Position numbers and translations under genes: made by a program. This document shows positions 41,501 through 56,500 of a stretch of DNA of 64,000 bases, piece by piece. The notes beneath the pieces were generated by a model, which saw only the letters and a list, made by a program, of their open reading frames with translations, was not told the origin of the DNA and searched no databases. The stretch comes from Mimachlamys varia (Eukaryota; Mollusca; Bivalvia; Pectinida; Pectinidae), in assembly GCA_947623455.1 (NCBI GenBank), contig OX392540.1, positions 28,700,410 through 28,764,409 of the forward strand, written 5' to 3'. The stretch's first letter is position 1. The number at the start of each line of letters is the position of its first letter.

Positions 41501-44500
41501 GCCAGCCAATAGACATCAACTATTGATCGAAAAGTGACCGAGATTCCAAACTCATTCACCCCGAAATTTTATATTGAACTATTCCAACATTTGAATTGGA
41601 AGAGTTCAAATGTGTCATTGGGGTTAATCAACTGACCACATGTGATGACCACAAGGTGTGATTACAATAAACACTAATTCACTCCCTAATGTTAAAGTTA
41701 TGACCAATCCTTAAACGAGGGCACCACATATCATAATATTGACTATTATAAATCAAACTGACCATTATGGGTTTATATAGTATCTATATTATATATAAAG
41801 AGGATATACTATTACATATTCTGTATATTACATTTTATAACGAAAAAAAAACCCAGCGAACACAAAATGACATATCAAGTTGACTATGCTATGAAATATT
41901 TCCCCACAATGTTGTTTATAAACAGTGATTTGATTGGTAAATATCATATTTTGTCACTAGTGTGAAATCCTCACATTTATAGAATCAATAATTTAAGATA
42001 TTTCACTGATAAGAATGTAATAAATAAATAAGTATCTTTCTAAAGCTTGTCCTACCTGTAAAATATTTGATACCAGCATCCATAAACAAATGAAGCCACC
42101 ATATCAGTGTCAACACAATTAAAACATCGCAGTAGTCAACCGAAGGCACTGCAATTCATTTTATAAGGGTTCAAACAAAATATCATATTTCTACATTTTT
42201 TTTAAGTGAATACAAGTCATACAAGATTTGACATCAGTCTGAGTTTTACAAACCACATCAAACTTCATTTTTTCTGTCATTAACCATTCCAGACTCAACC
42301 TAAGGCACCAGGAGCAACACAACAGTTTCTTAGGGGCAATAAACACCTTGAATTATTTCATTTACTCTTTCTTTCAATGTCATTACAATCTTCAAAATAA
42401 CCTGAAACCTAAAACAGGATATTACCTGTATGATATATACTAGAAATGGTCAATAAAGTCATGATTACTTGGTAAATTGGTAACACAAGCATCAAAAGGT
42501 ACAATGTATCTTAACAATTTTACCAATACAAACATTTCAATAATGGTGGTTGTATTATAAAAGTCTACACCCTTCTTAATTTCCCTTACAAGGTATTTAT
42601 ATATGTTAACATCTGCTGCTTATTGTGTTTGTGCAATATTTATAGTTTGTGATGAGAACATTGATAAGATGTTATTGATAAACTACAGCCTCATTATCCC
42701 TGTATTAGGTGTTGATCGATACTGCCTCATTATTAATACAATTGATACACAATTACTCTCTACTTATTATTCTGTAAGTATAATAAGTTTTCAAGAAACG
42801 ATTAAATACTTACTTTTATGAGGACATATTGCACTGGTTATCATTTCCAAATATTACAACACACAATCAAAGGAAATAAACCTTATAAAATCTCCCAGTT
42901 TTAAAAATCTCCCAGCTTTATAGAAGTTACAATCATGTTATACATCTTCAACGGGCAGAAATCATTGAATTTCCTCTCGACTTACACACAAGTATTTATA
43001 GAACAACACCTCACCTGAAACGTTAGTCATATTGCCAGGTCGGTAACAACCATTCCTGGGTCATCGTCTTGTACGATGTCTTCAACAAGAATCAACGTTT
43101 AAAGGCGACGATTAATCCTTTGAATTTAAAAGTAAAGTTTTCTTACCTTTATCAGGCCATATTTCACCTTGGGGAATATTACACAGGTATTAACTACGGT
43201 GAGTGACTTATATAATCAATATATGTACAGGTAAAAAAACGGTAAATGTTTTACATCATCGTAGCGTGCCAAAGGCTTATCGGTGAAAGCAAATCTCAGG
43301 TTAAAATAACATACCTGACCTGTTACCTAACTTCAATGGATATAGAGAAAAATAAAATCTTTAGAAATATTGAAGTGTCACTAGGATCAATGCCTTGACA
43401 AAGTGCTTATGTTCAGGTAATTGATATATTCTGTTTATCTGTCCTGTACCAATCCTATACGATCCACAGTTGTAAACAGTTGTCTGTCTTATATAATAGG
43501 TATAGATTTTGTTTCTCCTTGGTAAAGATGGCTCCATGAACATTAATGAAGCTACAATGAGGGTTTGATATATCAATCTTACAATCTAGAATTTAAATCT
43601 TAAAATCTGATTTTGACTCATGGGGGAAACCATACATACTTCTTTGGACCAGAAGTATGCATGGTCATCGGAGTGATGGCAAAATCTCTAGCATCTATTA
43701 ATAGATTGACCAGGAGTCAAAATCAAACACTGATAGTATAGTTAATACACAAAGAATGTGATAAAGTTCTGCATGATAAAGAACACATACACTGAGGACA
43801 TTGCAGGTACTGAATGTTGAATTCTGAATTTCTATGAGATTTACAGAAGCCATTTTGATGGTCGGATGGTGCACTTGACTTTCACCAAGGCGGCTGGGGT
43901 TTGATTCCCCGACCGGATGTGAAAAAGTATGGGGCCGGGTCACCTGCCCGACCACATGGGTTTTCTCCGGGTACTCTGGTTTCCTCAAACAATAAGACTC
44001 CTTGAATGCTAAAATCGGGGCTAACAAGAGTGATTAATATAAGTTTGATATCATGTTTAATAATTGATGTAAAATAAATAAAGTTTATATTATCATATAA
44101 GCCATTTTGAAAAAAAAACTGGAACATAATCAGCATATGATATAGATAAACCAGAGCCAGATTTAATGTCAATTAATCTATCAAAACTTACCCCAATTAG
44201 GTCGGATGATATCCCGGGTGTAATATAGAAGATTGTTATTATATCACACCATAAATCCGGTCAGTTTTACACAAATAGGATATCCACAGTAGGTCAACTG
44301 ACCATCGGCCAGTCACTAACAACTCCCAGCGAGAAGATCACAATAACAAACTTCTGTCTCCATCATCATTCCATGTGGAAGAGGAAGTTAACACTATTAC
44401 TGATACCAGATAGACACCCAATAACACAAAACTCTCTATAGGGTCAATCCAGCCCCTGGTCCAGTATATCCTTCCCTGATACCAGATTGACACCCAATAA

Positions 44501-47500
44501 CACAAAACTCTCTATAGGGTCAATCCAGCCCCTGGTCCAGTATATCCTTCCCTGATACCAGATTGACACCCAATAACACAAAACTCTCTATAGGGTCAAT
44601 CCAGCCCCTGGTCCAGTATATCCTTCCCTGATACCAGATTGACACCCAATAACACAAAACTCTCTATAGGGTCAATCCAGCCCCTGGTCCATAAATCCTT
44701 CCCTGATACTAGACTGACACACAGATTTCTCTATAGGGTCATTCCAGCTTAGGTCCACTACCTGATTTTAGCCTGATCAACACTCCAGGAATAACACAGA
44801 TTTCTCTATAGGGTCATTTCAGCCTGCATGGGTACCTGATTGAAATGGACACCCAATAACAGATTTCTCTAGAGGGTCAATCCAGCCAGGGCCCCTGATT
44901 GCAAGCTGACACACAGATTTCTCTATAGGGTTGTTCCAGCTTAGGTCCACTACCTGATTTCAGCCTGATCAACACTCCAGGAATAACACAGAACTCTCTA
45001 TAGGGTCATTTCATCCTGGGTACCCGATTCCAGATGGACACCCAATAACAGATTTCTCCACAGGGTCATTCCAGCCCTTGGGTCGACTATATGGTCATCG
45101 TCCCACGCTAAAGGTGATATATCAACGTCTGCATGGCTAATTCATAAAACAGAAAATCTGATTAAGCCAGCAGTACGAAGATACACTATACATTAGCCTG
45201 TATTTTTACTCTACTGGGGCATCACCTAGTCACTGGACCTGTCAGTCAGCCCAGTGAATAGCCACTGGCCATTACAACACAGCTTATGGCCGCCAATGGC
45301 TTGACCATTGAGTGCGATGGCCATACTTATGGCCCCATGGACAGTGGTCAATAATAATGAGTGTCAGGGTGAAATCAAGTGTAGCCTGAGGCTGTATGTG
45401 TCCGCCTTCAGCTATGTAGACTTTTCTGTCGTCCATCTCCACGGGACATTAAAAATATGTCATTTTTTGTTTTCAATTACGATTGTCAGCAAACTCAGGT
45501 TACGTACGTTATAGTTTAAATTTTAGACTTGAATTCAGTCGTAATTTCAACTTTATCTTTAACTATTCATTAAATCATTTGATCAAAATTGGATTAATAT
45601 ATTATGAAATATGCCAGAACTGTTAACATGTATTCAGACCTGTTTCACAATTTTTTAGAATAAGTCTTAATTTCAATGTTATTTTTTAACCATCTAATAA
45701 GACATTGTATCAACATCAATATTAAGGAATTTGCAAAATTCGTAAACATGTACGTATAGGTTGGTCATTTGGATGAGTACAATGTTAAGACCACATGAAC
45801 TTGTTTTGCCCAGAGATCTTGCAATTTCTTGCATGACCTTTTTGTTCTCAGAGGCTTGTCGCGAGATATATGGCTGCGGTCCATATGTAGTGGATATATA
45901 TGCATACTGGAGACACGTTTATTGACAGATCACAAAACGGAAAACTATCACCCATGGATTAAAGATAGATGTATATGAACGTTTCACAATCCATGTGGAT
46001 CTTTATTAGTGTAAAATGAGGGTGATTAACTTGTGTGAACATGTACATTATATTATTACCTGTGACAGCTTGGGTATGAAATGGCCATTGGCAGGGTGTG
46101 TTAATATGGTGTTAACCTTCACCTAGAACAGTTATACTAACTAGTCAGAAGTGTAAGATTACAATTAACAGTACTTAACGACCCCTTCAGTTTTTACCCC
46201 TACCCCCACCTTCCTCCCTTTGTTCGGCTCCTGTAAGATCTCCATCTTGGTAAATCATTTTCACACCTGTGATGACCCCGCGGCTCTCGATCCCAACAGG
46301 GGTTATTTGTTTGTCGCAGTGTATTATTAGCTTTGACAACTAGCAAATAGGCGAGAAGTGAATAAAATCATCAATTCGATGCTCATATAAAAGCTTAAAC
46401 ATTGTGAAAACACAGGTTCACCCTACATGTACATTGTATTATCAGTTAGATATTATTATAAATCGATATATGAGAAGGGATAATATAAAATTTTTTGAAT
46501 CATGAACAGATTTAAAATTGTCACCGTCTAGAAAAAAAGTTTAAACGACAGTTTTGCCTGTTTTTGTTTTTGTATTATGACTTAACTTCCTCATTTTGAA
46601 ATCATGGTACATTTCTCAGATGAATTAAGCAGATTGATATAAAACATATTACAGAATACAAATCACCAAACAGATTTAAAATTGACAATCTTGAAAAAAA
46701 GGAGTTTAAAAAACATTCTTGCCTATTTTCTTTATACAGTAAATCACGGTTAATTCTCATATCTTAACTGCATAGTTTTGTCATTATTTTATGGATTTGA
46801 AGTGAAGAACAAATATTAACAAGAAAAGTAATCAAAATATGTTGAAACAGATCTTCTAGGAAAAATCAAACTTAAGCAGATAGTATTGTTTTTCTTATTT
46901 TAACAACAGGATTTGCAATGCCGGGTAGGCTAATGGCAGTCGTTATTTTTGCTTTTCGGAACTCCTCTTACGATATCATAGACTGCAGCAATGAAATTGA
47001 TGGATTTCGCATAGTCCAGCCGATACGGGTGAGCTCCGGTAAGAGAAAGAGACAGTTGCCATGACGTTAGACGTCTCTGCCTATTGAAATCGGTCTCCAA
47101 TCAATGACAGGTAATCAGGATCTACTGAATGTTTACCAGGAAGTATTGACTTAAATTTTGGATATCCCTGTTAAGTTTGGGGCAGCTAGGTCACCTCAGT
47201 TGACTATAGGTAAATATTTTGTCTGTTGGGGAAAATGCTAATGACACTCCAAACATGGTTTTATCATTTCATCTTTATATCATTTTTTGTTATGAAAGAT
47301 CTGCAGGGTATGCTTTTCTTTTCAGAATTTATTTATTATCATTATTTCATCATTTATTTAGGTTAGTCATACCGAAGAATATAGCTTCCTATATGCATTA
47401 GTTTTTATCAGAGTTACAGGCTCCTACCTGTGCCTTGCAGAGGAATTTGATAGTTCTTTCCATAATAAGGACAATCTAGACACTATATTTTTAGACAATG

Positions 47501-50500
47501 AAAGGGAATCAAGTCTGATCTTGTTACCTCACCGAGTTACCTCAACTCACACCCCTTAAGACACAATTGAACTCTTCCAATTCAAAGGACGGAATAGTTC
47601 AGTATGAAGTTTGGATGAGGTAAACTAAATCTTCATTTTTTAAATGCTTTGGAATCACAAAAGACCTGTTAAGTTTGGGGCAGCTAGGTCACCTCAGTTG
47701 ACTATAGGTAAATATTTTGTCTGTTGGGGAAAATGCTAATGACACTCCAAACATGGTTTTATCATTTCATCTTTATATCATTTTTTGTTATGAAAGATCT
47801 GCAGGGTATGCTTTTCTTTTCAGAATTTATTTATTATCATTATTTCATCATTTATTTAGGTTAGTCATACCGAAGAATATAGCTTCCTATATGCATTAGT
47901 TTTTATCAGAGTTACAGGCTCCTACCTGTGCCTTGCAGAGGAATTTGATAGTTCTTTCCATAATAAGGACAATCTAGACACTATATTTTTAGACAATGAA
48001 AGGGAATCAAGTCTGATCTTGTTACCTCACCGAGTTACCTCAACTCACACCCCTTAAGACACAATTGAACTCTTCCAATTCAAAGGACGGAATAGTTCAG
48101 TATGAAGTTTGGATGAGGTAAACTAAATCTTCATTTTTTAAATGCTTTGGAATCACAAAAGACTTATAACCATACGATCTGGTAATAAACAGGTTCAGAT
48201 TTTTCTGAGGTCGTTCAGGTGAATTAAATAAATCAGTGTCAGTATATTTAGTGCTATTTAAACCTTTCTATAACTCATTTCATATTTCACAGTTAAATTC
48301 ATTTTGACGACGATTGAGAAACAGGCCTTACCTCCAACTCCGGGTATATGATGAGATTCGACAAACATTGTGCCTGGCACGAGCTCTCCAATATTGAAAA
48401 CCACAAACAAACAAAAACAGCAAGCATATCGTCATGTAAATTTGAGAACGAAGACTTTAAATCTCAAGGACAAAGTCATCATGTCTTCAATGTATATACT
48501 GCATTTCACATCACCTCGACGATCCAGTGTAAATCAATTTCTTGAAAATGAATTCCTTTGTCAATTGCGTATTTAAACCAAGCCCGGATACGGGATATTT
48601 GTGTCCTACACACGTAAATACAAGTCTAATTTCAGATGAATGAAATAATTTAAAATTTTGTTTCACTTAGAGTCTCGGGTTATAAAAAAATCAATTAAAA
48701 TGAAATCCAATAATAAATAACGCACACCTCTATAACCTCTTTTTCAAGCTACGAACAGAACCAATCCAGCCTTAACAAGGACTCCGGTCTCCGTAGCACC
48801 ATTTGTCATTCATTTACCCACATTTTCAAGTAAACAGTGCTGATACAGGGCCTCCAGTCAATGGGAATTGAACCAACACCGATTTGTTATGCACCGTGAT
48901 TGGATCTCCATCTCCCATAGTTTACTGTACAAGAGAAATAAATTACAAATCCATATGCAAATAGGCCCATTATGGGTGCCTGACATCTTGCTGTTTCTTG
49001 CCGAGCTTGTATTTTTGGATGACAGCACACAGTCGGCTTTGGTCCTCCGTGAGATACGGCTTTGGTCCTCCGTGAGATACGCTAGTCTGGAGTCAGTAAG
49101 GACACAGCAGACAGCGTCTACAATGTATCTGTTTTATGTGGTGGCAGTGAGGGTAGTGGGGCTCCTGCATGGCCACAACTAACTCATTCACCTCTGAAGA
49201 CACATTTGAACTCTTCCGATTCAAAGGATGGAATGGTTTATTATGAAATTTTGGGGGTTATAATATAGTGTATTGATCACTTTTATCTGAAATTTTATTG
49301 ATTTTTTTTTAAACAATGACGATTTAACTAAACTTTGACTTTTTCAAAGACTTCCAGTTCAGTCACATTCGACTCAATTAGAATGTTTAATGTCAATTTT
49401 TTTGACGGGCCAAGGAAATGCTTCAAATCAACCATGGTCATGGAGTTATTCAAGTTTGAGATAACGAGGTTTGAATGAGTCATGATTTATTGTGGAATTG
49501 CAAGATCTTCAAATTTCAATCATTTCTTCAAACAAGACCAATCAGAATTGTAATTGAGCATTTTTAGATGAAGATCGACTGAATTAAAAAGAGCAATGAA
49601 AAAGTAGAACATAATCTACAAATTCAGTATATTTCAATGCAAGCTTCGACATTGCTTTGGTAAAGAATGTGATAGTCATACCAGAACTTAAAGAAACAGA
49701 CATGCATGTATAAAGATTGTAGCACTTCTGTCTTCAAGCTTAAAATCAATACTGCATGTTCTTCTATATATCACAGCCTTACATAAAGGCCTATACATTC
49801 TACTACTATTATATATTGTAATCAACTCGATCACGATAACAAAGTAGCAAATGAGTAGCAAATGAGTAGCATTGGGACCAAATTTTTTGGCCAGTTTACA
49901 CAGGTGGCGGGTTTGTAGAGGTTTAATATATTTTTGGCCAATTTACACAGGTTGTCTTTTTGTAGAGGTTTAATATGAGTCAGAGGGAAAGGCTGGGACT
50001 GAATTGTAAGGCCAGAATAGACAGGGATTCGGATTAGAAAGACATACTGAACGTTAGACCTACAATATAACTCTCTAGTAACTCTTAAAGTCCTGATAAA
50101 CAGTAAAACCCCACTACTCGAACTCATGGGGACCTGATCAACAGTTTGAAGAAGACATGTTATTCAAGTAAACAGAGGTTAGTGGAATATGTACAAACTT
50201 GGTGGGGACCAAACGAACTGTTCAACGAATGAGGTGTTTTCGAGTAAACCAGGTTTGACCAGCAAGCTTAAGTGGGGTTTTACAGTATTTCTTTCCCTCT
50301 AATTACATAAATTTTATCAAACATTAAAATACTTACATTTAATTCATACAATAAAAAGGAACTTAATAGAAGTTAAACTGTTTATCAAATTAAACCACTC
50401 TTTTTAAATCTTTGGAATATTCAGAGACTGTAAAGGACTAAAAAATAAAATTCTAGACTTAACTATTCTCAAAAAAAAAAATGTAGTTTTTTTCCCTTAT

Positions 50501-53500
50501 TGATTAAATCTCTATCCCTCATTTCCTCAAGATCACCGATACAATATTCTAATGTTATGTTATTCTACAATTTTATTTATCAACTGATAAATCAACAAGG
50601 ACCGGTATATATATATAGTTTGGAGGCTTGAAAACCATAAGGATCCAATTCCATTATAGTCATGGGTTTAAACTGTAAGTATGTATCAAATTCCATTTTA
50701 TTAAACATGTCTGTTTAAAAGTCTGTTTTAACCCCCTGGAAAAACTTTCACATGAATTCACAATTTTATTCTACATGTATTTGAAAATATTGGTGTGCTA
50801 AATATAGCCATTGAGTGCTGAACTACAACACACAAGTGTATATAAATTTCGGCAAGCTTTATTTGAAACGAGAAAAAAAGAGAATGTATTTTTTGTCGCT
50901 GTGCAGTCTGGCCTATACACCTATAACTACGAGGTTGATTGTAAAGTTTTCAGTTGATTGTAATGTTTCCGTGTAAGCTAGAGATCTAAACACGGAAACC
51001 TAACCAGAGCACAACTTTACTTTCAGTACAAGTGTCTAGGGGATGTTATCAATGCTTGTTTGACATGCCAAACGCTTGTTTGTGTATAAAACATGTGCTC
51101 ACAATACATGTCGTGTCTGCATGTGGATTTCAGTGCCAAACCTGTACATTAAGTCCTCTATAGCGATTTGATGGTTTTCAACATTTCAATACTGAACTTC
51201 CTACTAAGACAAACTTTACATGGTAACAGGCAAAAATTTACCCAACTTGTCACATCATCTTTTTGAAATATTCACGCACTTTTTTCAAAGTTGCATGCTT
51301 TTGGAACTAGTGTATCCTAGCTAAAATGAAACTTAAGCGGTAAATTTTGTATAATATATAAAATGAATTTGTGTTTGAAATGTATAACATGAATTGTGTA
51401 TAAAATGTGTAACATGAATTGTGTGTAAAATGTGTAACATGAATTGTGTATAAAATGTATAATATGAATTGTGTATAAAATGTGTAACAAGAATTGTGTG
51501 TAAAATGTGTAACATGAATTGTGTGTAAAATGTGTAACATGAATTGTGTGTAAAATGTGTAACATGAATTGTGTGTAAAATGTGTAACATGAATTGTGTG
51601 TAAAATGTGTAACATGAATTGTGTGTAAAATGTGTAACATGAATTGTGTGTAAAATGTGTAACATGAATTGTGTTTGAAATGTATAACATGAAATGTGTA
51701 TAAAATGTATAACATGAATGTGTAAAATGTATAACAAGAATTGTGTATAAAATGTGTAACATGAATTGTGTATAAAAATGTATAACATGAATTGCGTGTA
51801 AAATGTATAACATGATGAATTTTGTATAAAATGTATAACATGAAATGTGTAGAAAATGTATAACATGAATTGTGTATAAAATGTAAAACATGAATTGTGT
51901 GTAAAATGTATAACATGATCAAATTGTGTATATAAATAACATATTTTGCAATCACCTTTTGATTGAAATCAAATAAACAAGAGGCCCAGAGGGCCTGTAT
52001 CGCTCACCTGGATACAATGGTATCTAGGTAATCATGATAAAATATTTTCTTTTTGGCTCGCCCCTCAGCCCCCTAGGGGGTCAGTCCCACCATTAGTACA
52101 ATTTTGAATCTTGAGCACCTACAGATGCTTCCTGCCAAATAAGGCTCATTTCCAATCAATGGTTATGGAGAAGAAGTCAATCAAACCATATATAACTAAA
52201 TAACGGTTTTTGGCCCCGCCCCTCAGCCCCCTAGGGGGTCAGTCCCACCATGAGTACAATTTTGAATCCTGAGCGCCTAAGGATAGTTCCTACCAAATAA
52301 GGTTGATTTCCATTCAGTGGTTATGGAGAAGAAGTCTCTTAAACCAATTCAGCTAAATAACGGTTTTTGGCCCCGCCCCTCAGCCCCCTAAGGGATCAGT
52401 CCCACCATGAGTACAATTTTGAATCCTGAGCACCTAGGGATGGTTCCTAGCAAATAAGGTTGAATTCCAATCAGTGGTTATGGAGAAGAAGTCGCTTAAA
52501 CCAATATAGCTAAATAACGGTTTTTGGCCCCACCCCTCAGCCCCCTAGTGGGTCAGTCCCACCATGAGTACAATTTTGAATCCTGAGCACCTAGGGATGC
52601 TTCCTGCCAAATAAGGTTGATTACCAATCAGTGGTTATCAAGAAGAAGTCGCTAATATCAATATAGCTAAATAACTGTTTTGGCCCCCACCCCTCAGCCC
52701 CCTAAGGGGTCAGTCCCACCATGAGTACAATTTTGAATCCTGAGCACCTAGGGATACTTTCTGCCAAATAAGGCTCATTTCCAATCAGTGGTTATGGAGA
52801 AGAAGTCGCTTAAACTGATATAGCTAAATAACCCCTTTTGGCCCCACCCCTCAGCCCCCTAGGGGGTCAGTCCCACCATTAGTACAATTTTGAATCCTAG
52901 GCACCCAAGGATGCTTCCTGCCAAATTAGGTTGATTTCCTATCAGTGGTTATGGAGGAGAAGTCGTTTAAAGAAATTGTTGACGGACGACAGACGGACGA
53001 CGGACGGACGACGGACGCCACGGTATGGCATAAGCTCACCTCGGTCCTTCGGACCAGGTGAGCTAAAAATTGAAAGATTTTTGGCACGTCACTGTATGTA
53101 TAGGCCTTTCCCAAAAAATAAAAAAAAAATAATTATTCCCCTTGATAGGTTGACATGTGGATAAAAGATGGACTTCCGGGAAGTGTTTTTTCATGATTTG
53201 GCGCCATGTGACAATCGGATGACATAGTTCCCATTATGACGTCATACTTACATGGCGTGAATTTGTTTTAAAAAAATCTTCGCAATGTAGCCTTGATAGG
53301 GGAAACAAGAGAGATAACTACACTTTTGAGATAGGCCTATAGTACAGGTATCATCATGCTATAATTACAAGATTTATAGCCAAACTAACAACAAGGTTTA
53401 TAGACAAACTAACATACACACGAAGCTACAGTAAATATCTGATGTCTCTTTCATGATCCACAACCATTTACTAGCTACTACAGCATAAACGTCAACCCCT

Positions 53501-56500
53501 AAATTCTCTCAATCACATTCCATCGCTTTTACCAAAACATTTGGGAAATATCGATCTGTGAACGGTTTATTTGTGCCCCAGCTGAAACACTGACATGATC
53601 TAGTTCTTCTCCATAAAAAAGTTCTGCTTTACCAGGGAAAAAATTGGCACAAAAATCAAACAGTCAAGGTGACGCAAATGTGTACAAATATGATAGAGGT
53701 AGAGCTAGATTATCCCTGCAAGAATGTTTAGTTCTGGTCTGTGTTTGCTTGTTCGTTTGTTTGTTATACTGTTTTTTGTAACATTTATAATTAGATGACT
53801 TATTATAACCAGACAGTTTTATATACATTTAGAATTAGATGACTTATAATCAGACAGTTATATAAACACACAGTTAGACATACCAGTTTGTATCTTGATG
53901 AACTCAATCATAATTGAACATATTTGACATATGTTAAAAGTACAAAATGTACAATTTGATTTGTAATTATGAGAAAGCTCGATCTGAATATTTTACATGC
54001 AAGAATTTAAATTTATATCTTAATACGCTATAGCTAAAACATTTAGAAATCTGTACACTGATATACTCACATGTGATTTTATTAACCTCATCATTGTTAC
54101 ATGTGGAAAATATCATTACCTTTATACACAATATGTATTATTGGCCTTTTACAAAATGATTCATTAAAAGTATCGTTAGCTTTATACAAAATGCCACATG
54201 TTTAGATCATTCACCCCTGAAGACACATTTGAACTCTTCCAGTTCAAGGGTTGGGATAGTTCATTATGAAATTTCAGGGATGAATGAACTTAAGGTACGT
54301 ACTGTTAATTGGCCTTTTACAAAATGATTATTCATTCGGTATTTTTAGCTTGAATTTTAATGAACAATATATATATTTAACACATCAAGCCCCAGACACA
54401 TTTGAACTAGGTCCTCTGATTCAAAGATTGGAATAATTAACTTCAGTATGAAAGTTCAGGGGTGAATGGATTAATAAAATACTGTTAGTTTTATTAATCC
54501 TAATGCCACCAGGTAAAGTTGTAAATTGTAGTTTTGTCACAATATTTATTTGCATTATAATTTCATGTTTCACCTTTTTATTTATCTGTATTGATAGTTT
54601 AGATGTTTTAGAGAAAAATTTAATAATTTTGAAACACCATCATATCAGTAATGGCAAAAATAACAAGCAATTGTTAAAATGATTAAATAAGATCACAGAA
54701 AAGGTAAGTTTTCTCAATTGTTTCAATATTCTTGCTGCATGATAATCCATCAGGTGTTAAACTTACAGTACTATACACGACTATCTGCCAGGCCCGACAT
54801 TCCCCTAGAGATCTGTAGAACCTCAGTACTGACTGATCACATTAAGTATTGATAGGCCGGGTGTATTCTCACACCTGTTACATTATAATCACCATCAGTG
54901 CTAAAGCCTAGGGATTATACACACTGTAGTATTTCTCTTCCATAAACCTTCAAGTTGAATTCCCTATTCCAACTATATAGATTACTAGCTGGTTAAAATT
55001 TTAAAATACCAAAGATAATTTGCCATACACTATCACTTTATTGAGGATTTTTTTCATGAGCAAAAGTAGGATTTTTTCCCCTTTTTCATCCCTCAAAATT
55101 AGCGCAAATAAATTGTTTTATATGACAGCAATTTCATTATTAATTATTTTATTAAATTTGCTGTCATATAAAAAATAGTTAGCAATAGTATCACTGCACA
55201 GTGTAACAACAAAAGAATGTTTTCCCTTAATTTTGTTAATGTGTTTAATGACGTCATGGTTAGACCACAATGGATCTTGACCCTTAAATCACTCTTAAAA
55301 GTAAGATTTCATTCAATTGGATAATGATAACATTGTGAAAAGTGGACTTAAGTGAGAATGTTGACGTGGCGGAGCACCATGGCTGCCGCAGCTGGAAAAG
55401 CAGTATACCTTTAAAGTGTCTCGCTTTCCTCAACTATCGACATTATATAGGGGAGACAATTATCATTACGATACTTAAGTTGATGAAAAGAACCGTTTTA
55501 GTAAAATCAATCACACATATGGCTATGAGGAATGATCCAGGATATATAGGGCCATGTGGAACCCGGTGTTCTTCACCAGTACACAACTCTAGTTGTTTAG
55601 ACGATTCACACACTGAAGGACACACCCACCTATAACCAGGAAACTTGAAATCACGATCCAGATATATACACATATCACCACATGTCTCTGTTATTCTGCA
55701 TACGATATCCCATGATTGCTTCTGTGTGTATACTGAACTTCAGTAGTAACGAACAAAAAATGGGAAAAGCCTCTGTATCACAGGTATAATAAGCCAACAC
55801 AAAAATGTGATTCATGATTGAAATAGGTCCAGAAAGCCAATGTTATTATGACCTCATGAATGTTGAAAAACAAAAAGGGATTTCATTCCTTAAATGAAGA
55901 AGACGGTTAAATATATTGACAGGATCAAAAACGAAATTTTATGCTGGGAAACAGAATTGCATACCTAAAGCAGGTGGGTTTCCTCCCTTCGGGAAAGGTT
56001 TCCAAATAGAAACTGTTCCAGGATTTTAAACATTTGGAAATATTCGGTTCAAAACAAGGAACAACACCATTCAAAATTTAACAAGAACTCTGCCAAGATT
56101 AGGGCTTCAAATCGTATCTGAACATTATCGGGTAATAAAGTACATAGGAGAAAGGTAAAAATTATTCATCATCAGGAGAAATAATATGGAAGAGCAGCAA
56201 TCTGTAAGCAGGACTTATACATAAGAGAGCTCCATAGGGTCAAACACAGCAGAGCTCCCACTGAAGTCAAACACAGGAGAGCTCCCACTGAAGTCAAACA
56301 CAGGAGAGCTCCTACTCAAGTCAACACAGGAGAGCTCCCACTAAAGTCAAATGCAAGAGAGCTCCCACTGAAGTCAAACACAGGAGAACTCCCACTAAAG
56401 TCAAATGCAAGAGAGCTCCCACTAAAGTCAAAACACAAGAGAGCTCCCACTGAAGTCAAACGCAGGAGAACTCCCACTAAAGTCAAATGCAAGAGAGCTC

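Larger units (their letters stand above)
47167..48162. repeat. Direct tandem duplication of 498 bp
   Basis: 47167-47664 and 47665-48162 read the same wherever I compared them, including two identical 60-codon frames 498 bp apart. Each copy carries one ~85-bp palindromic element. Either a very recent duplication or an assembly duplication of two haplotypes. Confidence 0.95.

Noticed and set aside
45240..45480. Minus-strand 50-codon frame starting [12 protein letters not shown]
   Set aside because: No donor in a phase that joins exon 3, and no recognised homology.
47219..47899. Two identical 60-codon frames
   Set aside because: Duplicate of the same non-coding sequence within the 498-bp tandem duplication; AT-rich, no start context.
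51307..51955. Three overlapping minus-strand open frames of 177-212 codons
   Set aside because: They are the three readings of the stop-free 25-bp array; composition is cyclic and no frame is favoured.
55376..55420. Plus-strand ATG in a strong start context (ACCATGGCTGCCGC)
   Set aside because: Frame closes after 11 codons and there is no plausible donor.
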